Shown here piece after piece: positions 1 to 10,092 of a stretch of DNA of 64,000 nucleotides. The stretch is taken from contig MU008197.1 in NCBI GenBank assembly GCA_010909165.1, positions 1-64,000 of the forward strand, given 5' to 3'. Positions within the stretch are counted from its first letter, which is position 1, and the number at the start of each line of letters is the position of its first letter. Made by a program: the position numbers and the translations under genes. The DNA comes from Anthoceros angustus. Taxonomy: Eukaryota > Streptophyta > Anthocerotopsida > Anthocerotales > Anthocerotaceae. Below the pieces are notes generated by a model. That model was not told the origin of the DNA, searched no databases, and worked only from the letters and a program-made list of their open reading frames with translations.

Positions 1-243
1 GTGGCTGGCCCGCCCGCCCGCCCGCCGCGCGCCGCGCCCGACACAATGAGGGCGCCGGGCCGCCGCCTGAGGCGCTGCTCGCCGCCGCCTCGACACGCCC
101 GCCGCCTGCACTGCCGCCGCCCCGCCCGACTCGCCTCGCCCCCGCCCGCCGCCCGCCGCCCCGATCGCCTAACCACCGCCTCAGGCGCAGCAGCCCCGCC
201 AAATCGGCCTCGCCGCCCTAAACCATCCCCGCCTCAATCTTAG
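1..243. other. GC-rich low-complexity leader of the window
   Basis: The first 240 bases are strongly C/G-rich with GCCC and GCC runs. They translate to proline/arginine/alanine-rich peptides in several frames, as expected of simple sequence rather than a gene. Composition changes abruptly to A/T-rich after about 245. No gene is supported. Confidence 0.6.
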
Positions 244-246
244 GAC

Positions 247-690
247 ATGAACCCTAAAACGGGCATGTGGCTTGCCTACCCTACCCTAAATAACATCAAC
301 AAAAAATTTTTGTGCGCGAAAAACACAGAGTGCGAAAAAGAAAGTTCCCTTTCTATCTTCCGTGACCAAGTGGCTTTGGTGAGTCCCCTTTGGCTACCCC
401 ATTTTGGCCGTTACCAAACCGGACACCAAAAGTTTTATGGAAGAAAAAATGTCCGTCCCTCTCGGCCCCTCTTTGGTATGCTAATCGCTCTCAAATTAGA
501 GCCTTCCAAAAGAAATCAAAATCTTTCTAATTTCTATTTTAGAAATAGGCATGAGATTCTTTTGAATAAAAGTAAGAAAAAGAAACAGAATAATTTAAAT
601 TATATTCAAGAATTAGATAATGAATATCATCTTGACTCTCTAGAAAGAACGATAGATTCTATCCAATCTAGAATAAATGTTTTACATTGA
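247..690 (+). pseudogene. A/T-rich ORF of unknown function, 5' part, interrupted by a LINE
   Basis: The frame encodes about 147 residues and its second half is rich in Lys, Asn, Ile and Leu (KKKKQNNLNY, then LDSLERTIDSIQSRI), probably helical. It is far more A/T-rich than its surroundings. At 661 the sequence ATCCAATCTAGAAT recurs at 35705, where the same codon frame continues to a stop at 35806. The real 3' end was therefore displaced about 35 kb by a LINE insertion, and the stop at 688 lies in inserted or altered sequence. Composition is reminiscent of organellar coding sequence or of a mobile-element gene, but I do not recognise the protein. ATG 247 is simply the first in-frame ATG after a stop. 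Confidence 0.45.
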
Positions 691-1802
691 AGTGAAAAAA
701 TGATGGGAAAAGCCCATCTAGGAGGGGACAACCAATGGGGACCCGGGGGATCAAGGTGGAGAGGAGCAACTGAGCTCCCTACCTAAAGTCACCTACTACA
801 CCCAAAATGTCATATGCAGGAAGAATAAACGGCTTGCAAACCACAGAGGTAGAGGAAGATGCGTCACCTAATATCATTGCCTTGTGGAGGATCGCCGTTG
901 AGAGCGACTGTTGAAGGGCATTTGAAACCCGCTGTAAGAAGTATGATGTGAAGTATGAGGGACCGAGACAAGGTTTTGCTAGGTGTTTTAGCACCGACTT
1001 GAAAATTTGTCAAAGTCCTCAGCCATTGCCCCATGCGTTTCTAGTAAAGTGGAATAAAGAGGTGGCCCGCTTGCATCCCGCTATATTTATGCGACCTTGA
1101 GAGCTTGTTCGACAACCTAGACGGTTAGTGATGACTTGAGCGGAGATGGTGTCACGTGCAAGATTAGTGAAACCTGGTCGCCACGGACAAGGTAATGTGT
1201 CACCGATTGAACGACTTTGAGAGTATACCTCCGCCCCTCCGTGCCATGTGGAAGCCGATTTCATGAGCGATGGCAAACATGACATCGCCACGGCGCCGTG
1301 GAGTGGCAATGTGATGACCCCGTGCAATGAGCAAAATTACGTAATCATCGAGAGCAAAGCCGCATTCGCAAGTAAAGAGGGAAGAAGCCACAGGCTGGAG
1401 CAGGCCAAGACGGAATCACATCTCGGTAGTGAAGGTGGTTGGTGCGATGTGAAAACCCCATATGCATGGGCGGGCCAGTACACGTGCGCCCTTCCTAGAA
1501 CAAGAGCGGAGCTTTTGTGGACTGGAATGGAGGGGTCTGGAGGAGACCGGAAAGCCCGCTGAAATGCTCGAGGTTACCGCAACCCAAACCATTAGTGATA
1601 AATGTCGAAAGGAGGAAGTCCTTCGAGCATCCACCGATAATATGTCCGCCCGCCTCAAGGAGAAAAGGTTCCCTCCGCCACACTGACACGAGATCCTCCA
1701 GAAGGGCCTGGCTATGGAGGATGAAGTAGAAGCCAAAGTAAAAGGGAGAGGGCCTAATCGCCAAGAAAGCCGGGAAGAGACCTCCAACGAGCAAACCTGC
1801 CT
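679..1802 (-). pseudogene. LINE2 C-terminal part and tail
   Basis: Minus-strand frames continue the LINE2 reading: GLFPAFLAIRPSPFY (about 1780), a Cys-rich CECGFALDDY..ARGHHIA segment (1375-1300) like the terminal zinc-finger region of such LINEs, PGFTNLARDTIS (about 1180), and SYFLQRVSNALQQ (about 940). The DNA at 1660-1802 is clearly similar to 50720-50840, the corresponding part of another copy. The 5' limit of this piece is the Copia A target duplication. The 3' limit is the shared flank at 661-678. Confidence 0.6.
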
Positions 1803-1807
1803 CAAAT

Positions 1808-1980
1808 TGTAAGGGTATTAAAGCCCAATGTACTAGACTAATACACTTACACTAAGTTAGGTGCCGCCATATCATTAGTTTAGTCAAGCTAATCACTAGG
1901 AAGCTTCTGTGCTCCCTAGAGGCCTCTTGAGCTTCCTAGGAGTTCTATTGGAGGTATAAATACCCTCCAAGCCTATTCGA
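1808..1980 (+). repeat. Copia A 5' LTR (recognisable part)
   Basis: Matches 33672-33850 through the TATA-like GGTATAAATACCCTCCAAGC block at about 1954-1973. Downstream of it the two LTRs diverge, so the 3' limit is uncertain (perhaps near 2101). No clear primer-binding site follows. Confidence 0.6.
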
Positions 1981-2389
1981 AAGAACAAGCGATAATGTTC
2001 CCAGTGCGTAAAATGCATCAAGCCCATAAGGCAGTTAGGCCAAACCGATAGTACGGCTACGTGATGAGCGAGGACCGGATGAGCTGCTAGATCTACTATC
2101 ATGCTAACATTGTCAAAACACTGCAGATTTCAATGGAAAGATAAGACCACGAGTTACTTAACCGTGGCAAAAAGTGTGTAATTCGTACGAGAAGCAAAGC
2201 GCGGCTTCTCGTTTATTGTCAAACACTGTGGACTTGAAGATGAAGGAAGGACGAGGATGTCCGATCACCGAATGATTTCAATACCATTTTCACCCAGCCT
2301 CATCTCAAGGTATCACATTCCGGATGCCGTGACAGATGAAGGCATTGGCCTGTCTCTACGAATACATTAATAGGGTGTGTCAACAAGAG

Positions 2390-2786
2390 CCGGAGTAAGG
2401 GAAACCATTGGATACCCATTGCCTCTATATGTGAAACTTTCTGCTGGATTGCCTCAAGCTGAGGAGGACAAAGCTGAATGGAGAAGGCCATGCAAATGTA
2501 AATGAATTTTGCCGATAAGAACCAAACTTGGGAGTTGGTTCGATTGCCTAGATAAGAAGCCATCATCGGCAAATGGGTGTACAAGATGAAGGTCATACCT
2601 TGATGGCAAACCAAGGACAAGGCACATTGGTTGCTAAGGGTTTGAGCAACAACCGTGCATTGACTTTGATGAGATTTTCTCACTAGTAGTCAAAATGACA
2701 ACTTTGCGATGTTCTTGCTTTGGTTGCTGTGAATGATATGGAACTTGTACAGATGGATGTCAAGATGGCATTCTTGCATGGTGACC
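2390..2786 (+). pseudogene. Copia A pol fragment 1 (reverse transcriptase, 5' part)
   Basis: Frames read NQTWELVRLP (about 2520), IIGKWVYKMK (about 2562), a degenerate FEQQP..DFDEIFS block, and MDVKMAFLHGD (2753-2785), the conserved first half of Ty1/Copia RT. The frame is interrupted at the target duplication of Copia B. A segment at 2385-2485 matches 32925-33000, which in a normal Copia lies downstream of the YVDD block, so this fragment is also internally rearranged. Confidence 0.7.
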
Positions 2787-2957
2787 GTTAGAGAGATAAG
2801 TAAACGCTAATATATTATTTAGTGTCCTAATTATCTAGGCCATAGGGTTTGAGCGAAGAGTCACTTTCCTAGTATTTAAACACCATGCCTTATGGCCTTG
2901 TTGCATAACCTAATTCATTTGTTCTAATTACAAGCCCGCCTCCTACACTTTCCAACA
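2787..2957 (+). repeat. Copia B 5' LTR with adjacent primer-binding site
   Basis: It matches the 3' copy over nearly all its length, except that the initial T of TGTTAG is missing and the 3' copy carries a small AGCGAAGAGTCACC duplication. It ends CCAACA and is followed by TGGTATCGTGAGC, resembling the initiator-Met tRNA primer site TGGTATCAGAGC of Copia elements. Confidence 0.75.
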
Positions 2958-3950
2958 TGGTATCGTGAGCTCAATGCTTATGATCCTCCCCGAGTCTAAG
3001 GAGTGCCGCGCCAGCCCATCGAGAAGTTCTCAACATGGAGAGTCGCCGCAGTATGTGAACCAAGGCACATGGCCGCCTGACGGAGAATGACCCACGAGCC
3101 TGCAATAGCCTTGTGCACCACGCTGTGAGGCTCCATCAAGGGGCCAGCCCACCACCTCGCTACAAGCGGCATGTATTCTTCACACTTTCAACACCGCCAA
3201 AGACTCGATCGACTCGCAAGCAAGCTTGGACCCACGGCCCCCACTAATATACTTGTGAATTCCATCGCGGAATTCAACAAAATTACACGAATTGAAGGCT
3301 CACCCGCATGAAGCCATCTTGATGCGTGTGTGCCTGCAGTGCACGGAAAATCGTGATTTGGCCTGCACTCGGAGGAGCGGCACCGCCTCCTCACCTCAGC
3401 CGGCCAGAGAGGCAAAGGCCTCACCTCGGCTGAACGGAGCGCCCAGCCGCCCTCACCTCCAGAACTGAGCGCAATGCCCTCACCTGAACCTGAGCAGGCC
3501 GCCCTCACCTCGGCGTGAACGGGCGCCTCACCTCAGGAACTTAGGCAGCCCCAGCCGCCCTCACCTCGCCGCGGAATCTGAAGGCGCCGCCCATATAGAG
3601 AGTGCGGTCGAGGCGCCGCTGCACCCCGCTTAGTGCATAGGCGGTAATCGCGGAACACCCTGGCATGGGTTACGCTGGGCGCAGGCCTCCCATCGCATCC
3701 CCAAGTCGGAATTGCACCGGCCGCGGTCAGGCGGCGTGTGCACTGGAGGCCTCCCCGCACGAGGCCAGGGCGAGGCCACAGGCCCCGAACGCCGTGAGTG
3801 GCCGAACGCCGTGCCAACGCCATGGTGCCTCCCAGGGACGCCGACGTATCCTCTGGCCACAGCGGCGCCGGCAGACCGGCCGGCGAACGGGCGCTACCGC
3901 ACGGGCCGTGAACGGGGTGGGCCTCCTCACCTCACTTGTTTTTTCAAAAT
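2958..3950. repeat. GC-rich stretch with recurrent CCTCACCT motif
   Basis: After the Copia B primer site there is no gene. Between about 3385 and 3570 the octamer CCTCACCT recurs at least seven times at irregular spacing of roughly 20-30 bases, each after a GCC/CGCC run, and again near 3925. Intervening bases are mostly C/G. It looks like an eroded tandem array. Confidence 0.55.
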
Positions 3951-3954
3951 TACG

Positions 3955-4025
3955 CTTCGCTGCCGCACTGTGACTTGAACACATGACCTCAACCTCCTAA
4001 TCCAGAGACCCACCACAACACCAAC
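3955..4025 (-). repeat. tRNA-like segment, possible SINE head
   Basis: Read on the minus strand, the segment directly after the LINE1 tail contains a B-box-like GTGTTCAAGTCAC preceded by GGATTAGGAGGTTGAGG and a GTTGTGGTGGG stretch, resembling the 3' half and D-arm region of a tRNA. No full cloverleaf could be drawn. It could be a tRNA-derived SINE or a tRNA pseudogene fragment. Confidence 0.3.
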
Positions 4026-5099
4026 AAGAAGAAGAAGAATTTTATTTAAGTCCACTAAGGACGGATTTCCATGGACCGATTTGTCATACATACAAAGAAA
4101 GTATATTGAAAAATTAACCGCTATTCAACTGCCCGAGAACTAGTGACGTGAACCATTATGTAATGTCGTATGTTGAACTCTTGAAAATGTTGAGTCCGCT
4201 TCTCCCACATTTGCTTTAGGCAAACACTAAATAGGATCAGAAAAGAGAAAAGCGAAGTGAAGATCGTGTTGTAAATAGAGGGATAAAATTCGAATATCTT
4301 CATATATGTGAGGAACACAAAGTGTTCTTCGCCCACCCCTCGCTGCATAACCCGCAAATTGACTCCTTTGGTGGCTTAGGACGAGCTATCTATCCGTCAA
4401 TCCTAAGACGGTGAGACCGGCACCTAAGATGACCTATAATCATCCTTAGTTTGAAAGACACCGGTGCAAGGTAAAGAGGGAGCAGGTTTCCGAATTGGAT
4501 AAAATACAAAATACTGCTTATAAGTGTCAAGCCTAGGGATAAGGGAGAGAGGAGACCAAGTATAGGACAAGTATGTAGTCCGCAAATCAAGGCGGATGGA
4601 CTTATTTGGAGGAGGTGGCAAGAACGAAAAGGGATGGGCCGGAAGACTCTGGACAAAATCCAAATTTCGACCATGAGCAAGATTGCGATACCAACAAGTC
4701 TTATCTCCCGAGACGGCTAATTTTCGGGAGGACTGAAAAGCAAGAAGGAGGTATGAGGGAGGAGGTAGGATGATCCGAATGAGCTTCTTCCAATGAACAG
4801 AGTAGAAGAAGTTAGTCAAGCGAAATAGACCATCCAAAGGAATGTGGCAAACTCGCAAGGAAGATGGGAAGGGGATGACCTCTTGCACGCAATGTGGGGA
4901 CGAAGAAAGGATGCCCGAACCTCCTCCACCTTGCACCAATCGTCGGAGAGAGGTACGGTCCCCAAAACTCCGCATACATAGTCAAGGAACGACGACCGTG
5001 TTGAATAACCATTGCCGAGTGGGGATGTCCTTGATGTGCATCCGAGAGCACCGCCTTCAACCCCACACGCCGATGCCACACCCTTGAGAATGCGAGGAG

Positions 5100-5690
5100 G
5101 CAGAGCTTCCATCAAGTGTGGCCATACAGAGTTCCACCTGTGTAGACATAAGATCGAACTACCCGGACAAGTTCACCGTTATAGTAGAACTTGAGATTGT
5201 GTTGCACCGATCCCGCTGAAGAACATGACCTTAGTCTTCTTGAGATTGACCTCCAAATCTCGCCGCAGGCGCGACAATATGTCAAGTTGCCGTTGGAGGC
5301 CCCGAGGAGAGTGGGAGAGAAGGGCAATGTCATCCGTGATACAAGAGAATAGCAATGTAGACCAAGGAAAGGATGCAACCAGGATCCCCATACTCCGCAA
5401 TCCAAGACTCATCATCTATGTAGAGGCCAAATAGGTTAGGAGAAGATGGATCGCCAGACTCCCATGTTGCAAAGCAAATCCAAAAGGTCAAAAGCAAGAT
5501 AAGGAGTGCGGATCTTGGCTTTCACCTTGTCATATAGAACCCCTATGGCATGAAGAAGATGAGGAGGCATACCACCTATGGAAGCGGTCAAAGAGCTTCT
5601 CCTCGAGATAGAGTCCTTGAAGTCAACAAAACATACATAAACATGCTCATATCCTTCTTCCGCTCTTGGCTTCAATAATAGCAATGAGAG
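5100..5690 (-). pseudogene. LINE1 reverse transcriptase core fragment
   Basis: The fingers/palm block VCFVDFKDSISRR is followed by PPHLLHAIGVLYDKV and, in another frame, the catalytic block ITDDIALLSHSP. That block is YADD in active elements, and here the Tyr-Ala is replaced. The thumb-side EVNLKKTKVMFFSG follows, then YNGELVRVVRSYVYTGGTL. Family order is preserved, but frames change at least twice. Confidence 0.75.
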
Positions 5691-6660
5691 TGAAGAGATT
5701 ATCCGGTATTGCGCGGACGAAATCCACCGCCCTGGCTCCTAACTCCAAAGATTCTCACCCAAGTCGAGTGAGAATTTCCAAGCAAGAGCTAAAGATCTTG
5801 GCAAAATGGACTCAACCATGATATACCTATAGTTGGATGGGAGCCGAGGGTCACTGCCTTGAAGATGGAATGGATGTCATTCCAAAGACCACTCATCCGA
5901 AATCCATGGACCAAAGCTGGAAAAAACAAGGGGGGAGCAATCACCATAGGACTTGCGAGAAAAGCTCTCCAGAATGTCTTCGTGGTGGGGCTCTACCAGA
6001 TCTAAGGTTATTGATGGCGGTAAGGATAAGGTCGAGTGAAAAGCTTGACCCCGGATCCATGGTCCTAATCGAGGTATAGATTCCAAAGAAAAGAGTTTGG
6101 ACATATTCGATAAGCTCGAGACGCCTGCAGCTTGGATAGTTTGATGGGAATGAAACTCCTCCAAAAGCAAAGACCGCCAGGGATTCCTTAAGGAGCTTGA
6201 CAAGACGATCACGTTGGGAGGAAAAGAAAGCACTTTTGACAAAGAATGAGGGCTTTGTACGGCTTGACAATTTTGTACAACCGGGAATGATGAGACTTGG
6301 ATGGAACCTTGAGAGCTCAAGGTAGTTGTGAGTATGGAAGCGATGTTGCACTGCCATCAAACCAGTGGATGACGAGGAGCGTGTTGGAAAGCTTGACGGG
6401 TGACAAGGTTAGGAGGAAGATTTGATGTGCACAAGAAAGCAGGAAGTGAAAGTGGTGAAGGGAAGAGACGGAGGAATAGCGGCCAAGGATCTTTTAAAAG
6501 AGAGGAGTATTGGGAAGCTAGACGATGGTCGAGGGAAAAGCGACTCTAGGAGACTTGTGGTATTGTAGAATGGTTTATGGCTTATGACACGAGATGTGCC
6601 AAGACAAGAAGGCATGGTCGACTCTAGAGGCTTGAAGTTAGAAACATAAAACCGATGCAA

Positions 6661-7431
6661 TCAAGAAACGAAAGAAGCCCGCCCTAGAACGTAATCAAGA
6701 ATAAAGCAGGAAGTTGACCAAGGCAAAGTGGGTGATCCTCTCGCCTGTGCCATTGAGAGAGTTGTATATAAATAATCCATGCGACTCCACGAGGTTGAGA
6801 AGTGCAAAAGATTAACTTGCGGATCATCGACCTTCTCCGCAAGCCCAGTCCGCAACATCAAGCGGAATAGTTGATGTCGATCATCCGGTGCGAGATAGGA
6901 GATTGTTCCGAGGAGGTCCAAGCATTGAAGTCTCCAACCAAGAGGATATCTCCTTGGGGCATGAAAACATGAGATCTTCAGAGAGGTCTTGAAACGTAAA
7001 GAGAGGTTGGCCTCAGCATGCGGAGAACCCCGAGGTGGAAAGTAGCAAGATGCTATGAACAAATGACTTAGATGGAAGGATGGTTGAAAACCTTGATCCA
7101 TAAGACCTCCAAGGAGTCCTCCTAGCGATATGATGAAATCAGAGAGAGAAGATCGAAAACAAGCGACGCCACAGCCTTGGCCTTTGAAGAGACATAATTC
7201 AAAAGAGAAAAAGAATGGAAGTTGGGAAAGGTGGGAGGTGTCTAGCTGTGTTCGTGAGTTTCGGATCAAGTCGTGTTCGTGAGAGATCAAGTCGTGTTCC
7301 GCTAAACCATATCGTTGTGCCCATAAAGATCCATTACAATTCCTGTGAAGCCATCTTGATGATTCCCCGGGTGGCATTGCAGTGACCTTCATAAGGTCAA
7401 GAGCCACGAACTCGGGAGGGCTCTTTGACAA
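6661..7431 (-). pseudogene. LINE1 endonuclease domain
   Basis: This open frame of 256 residues aligns by eye with the apurinic-endonuclease-like domain of LINEs: GCGVACFRSSLSDFI, then FHLSHLFIASCYFPPRGS (a strand that usually ends before the Tyr/Asn motif), PLGWRLQCLDLLG in the place of the GDFN block, DDRHQLFRLMLRTGL, and SWSRMDYLYT (the usual SRIDY/F-type block). The GDFN motif itself is not recognisable, so the enzyme is probably inactive. Confidence 0.65.
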
Positions 7432-7699
7432 TCACCGATCTCCATGGAAGAAAGGCTTCCCAATGGCGAGCCTCCCCGAAGCCGTGATCAAAGCTTGCTT
7501 GGTCTTCACCGTAGCTTGGTTAAATCATCTCCTATATAAATATCCTCGAGATTAGTACGGGCGCGCAAGACTTGGAGCCTATCCCGAGAGAATGGAAACG
7601 ATGAGAAGATCAAGGACGAGCAGGTCCTTACTCACCAGCCAAGCATTCGGAAAGATATGCCCGGTAAATGGAGCTTCGTGGCTAAGAACTCGATATGAC

Positions 7700-8480
7700 T
7701 TGTTCTAATTCGACAAGCCCGCACTCAAGATTGAGGGAGCGCCGATCCGCTCTTGAGATTCAAGAATTGCCGCATCAACGGCTTCAAGGCAAGGATGGCG
7801 CGGCTTGAGGAGGAGGAACCAACATGGCATCGCCCAACTTCTCCACTTTGACCGCATAAATTGTTTTGCAAATCGTCCGCGACTTGAGTTTTGAAATGGA
7901 CATACGCTGCATATAGCCTGACTTCTCCTTGACGAATTTCTTGAGCTCCAAACATTTAACTTCCATGGAAGCGAAGCTTGCTGCATAATATCTTGTTTGA
8001 AGGTCGCCACGCCTCGTTGAGCGCATAATGTGCGTAAAACTCCTCGAACGTGTCCAATCGGTTGATGTTGGAAGACGCCTGCTTTTAATTGAGGAACCGC
8101 CTTCGAAGGTAAGAAGGCAATTGCTTATTGAGGGAAGCAATTTGGTGTTGATGGACAATATCCGCACGTATGACTGGAAATTCTCGCCCAATTCCTTCAA
8201 GTGCAACAATCTCGAGTTCGAATCTTGTCTTCAAAATGTTGCTTGAAATTGAACTCCGCTTTAAGTTCGTGGCACCTTGGGAAGCCTGAAAGTCTGATCG
8301 CAACTTCTTGATATCAACTTGGAAGGATTTGAACAACCTCTCGATTTTATTCTTGCCCCTCGTTCCTTGGAAGATGTAGGAGCCTGCGATTCTGTGAAGT
8401 CTATGGAGTCCAAAACGGGTTCTCCTCCAAGCATAATATCCGAAGCCATGAGAAAGTAGGTGGTGCAGCAGTGCGCTCAA
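7700..8480 (-). pseudogene. Gag-like or LINE ORF1-like remnant, unidentified
   Basis: Three overlapping minus-strand frames of 100-140 residues share a helical, Lys/Arg-rich character: ELEIVALEGIGREFPVI, LSINTKLLPSISN, VKCLELKKFVKEKSGYMQRM. Frame switching suggests a decayed protein of perhaps 250 residues. It lies upstream (in LINE1 orientation) of the endonuclease, where ORF1 would sit, but could be Gag of another element. No zinc knuckle was found. Confidence 0.35.
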
Positions 8481-8816
8481 AGGCGGGGCCAGCTATGTAT
8501 GCAAGAGCGAAAGGTGGTAAGAGAACCAAGCCGCCCTCACCGCCGCCGCCGCCTCCTACCGAGTCCTAGGCCCCTCCCCGCCTGGCCAACCTCCTGATCA
8601 AAGTGAGGTCAGACCGCCCATGGAGCCCCAGAACTGGACCGCACACTCACCGGCAACGCCGGCCGCCACCATGCCGGGTCTCACCGCCCGTCCGTGAATG
8701 CCGACGGCATCGTGACGATTTCCGCCGCCGGCATCTGGCTGTGGACGCGAGGCTGCGCCGAGTTGGTCTCGCACCGCCCAGGTTCTCCCCGCCCGCCAGC
8801 CTCGCCGCCGCCGCCG

Positions 8817-8954
8817 CCGCCGGCCGGCCGGCCGGCCGGCCGGCCGGCCGGCCGGCCGGCCGGCCGGCCGGCCGGCCGGCCGGCCGGCCGGCCGGCCGGC
8901 CGGCCGGCCGGCCGGCCGGCCGGCCGGCCGGCCGGCCGGCCGGCCGGCCGGCCG
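8817..8954. repeat. (CCGG)n tetranucleotide tract 1
   Basis: An uninterrupted run of CCGG/GGCC repeats, about 138 bases. Because the unit is its own reverse complement, both strands read the same and give Ala-Gly-Arg-Pro in every frame. Flanked by GCC repeats at 8800-8817. Confidence 0.95.
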
Positions 8955-9069
8955 GAGAGGCGGCAGCGTCACTCACCAACGCGCCTGCGTTCGGCTGGAG
9001 TTTACGGCTCAGAGGCCGCATCACGCCCACGCCGTGCGTTGGCCCACGCCCAAAGCCGAACATCCGGGC

Positions 9070-9150
9070 CGCCGGCCGGCCGGCCGGCCGGCCGGCCGGC
9101 CGGCCGGCCGGCCGGCCGGCCGGCCGGCCGGCCGGCCGGCCGGCCGGCCT
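9070..9150. repeat. (CCGG)n tetranucleotide tract 2
   Basis: About 80 bases of uninterrupted CCGG repeats, separated from tract 1 by about 115 bases of ordinary GC-rich sequence. Confidence 0.95.
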
Positions 9151-9307
9151 CCGGCCACCGGAGGTCATCCGCTGGCTTCGCGTTCCGGCCGCTGATCCTC
9201 AAGGGGCCCCGACTACGTCGGCTGCCGACGATTTAAGGGTCTCGCTGGCCGAAACGGTGCCCTACTTACTCGGGCCTCACGCTACCGGGCTTTCCGGCGG
9301 TTTGCGA

Positions 9308-9763
<456 letters not shown>

Positions 9764-10092
9764 GCCTCGACCGCACTACATTCGTTGACAATATAGTGTG
9801 TTCATTTGAATATATTTAAATAGATAGAAATAGGGGTGGGGGGTGTAATTTAGCCGAGTTAGGCATAACCTTTTTAGTTATTCCTCGTCCTCCAAAGAAC
9901 ACTCTCCCATTTCTCCCCGCCTCTAAAACATAATTAGGTTCTTATGCCACCGAACCCATCTTGAGGGGGATCACATAGCTACAACGTCGTAGTCGTAATC
10001 CTACTTAGCTTAAGTTTTCATGGCACATAAGATGAATGTTCTAATTACTAGTTTCCAAACTTGAACCTTCTTCCCCACACCCTCCCCGCCTC

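Larger units (their letters stand above)
4026..7450 (-). mobile_element. LINE1, decayed non-LTR retrotransposon inside Copia B
   Basis: Minus-strand order from 7431 downward is endonuclease, RT, a C-terminal region, then a 3' tail ending in a TTC repeat (plus-strand AAGAAGAAG at 4028-4037). The endonuclease is at 7431-6661. RT blocks include AINNLRSGRAPP (about 6010), VCFVDFKDSISRR (about 5630-5595), LLHAIGVLYDKVKAKIRTP (about 5560-5500), and DDIALLSHSPRGLQRQLDIL (about 5330-5270) followed by EVNLKKTKVMFFSG. Stops and frameshifts are frequent. The last ~45 bases before the tail recur at 50425-50470. Confidence 0.75.

Noticed and set aside
247-690. Nuclear copy of a specific plastid gene (cemA, accD, ycf1 considered)
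   Set aside because: Composition fits, but none of the conserved motifs of these proteins could be recognised, so no identity is claimed.
1808-2110. A full 5' LTR of Copia A ending at 2101 with primer site
   Set aside because: After about 1975 the sequence no longer matches the 3' LTR and no TGGTATC primer site follows, so the end is left open.
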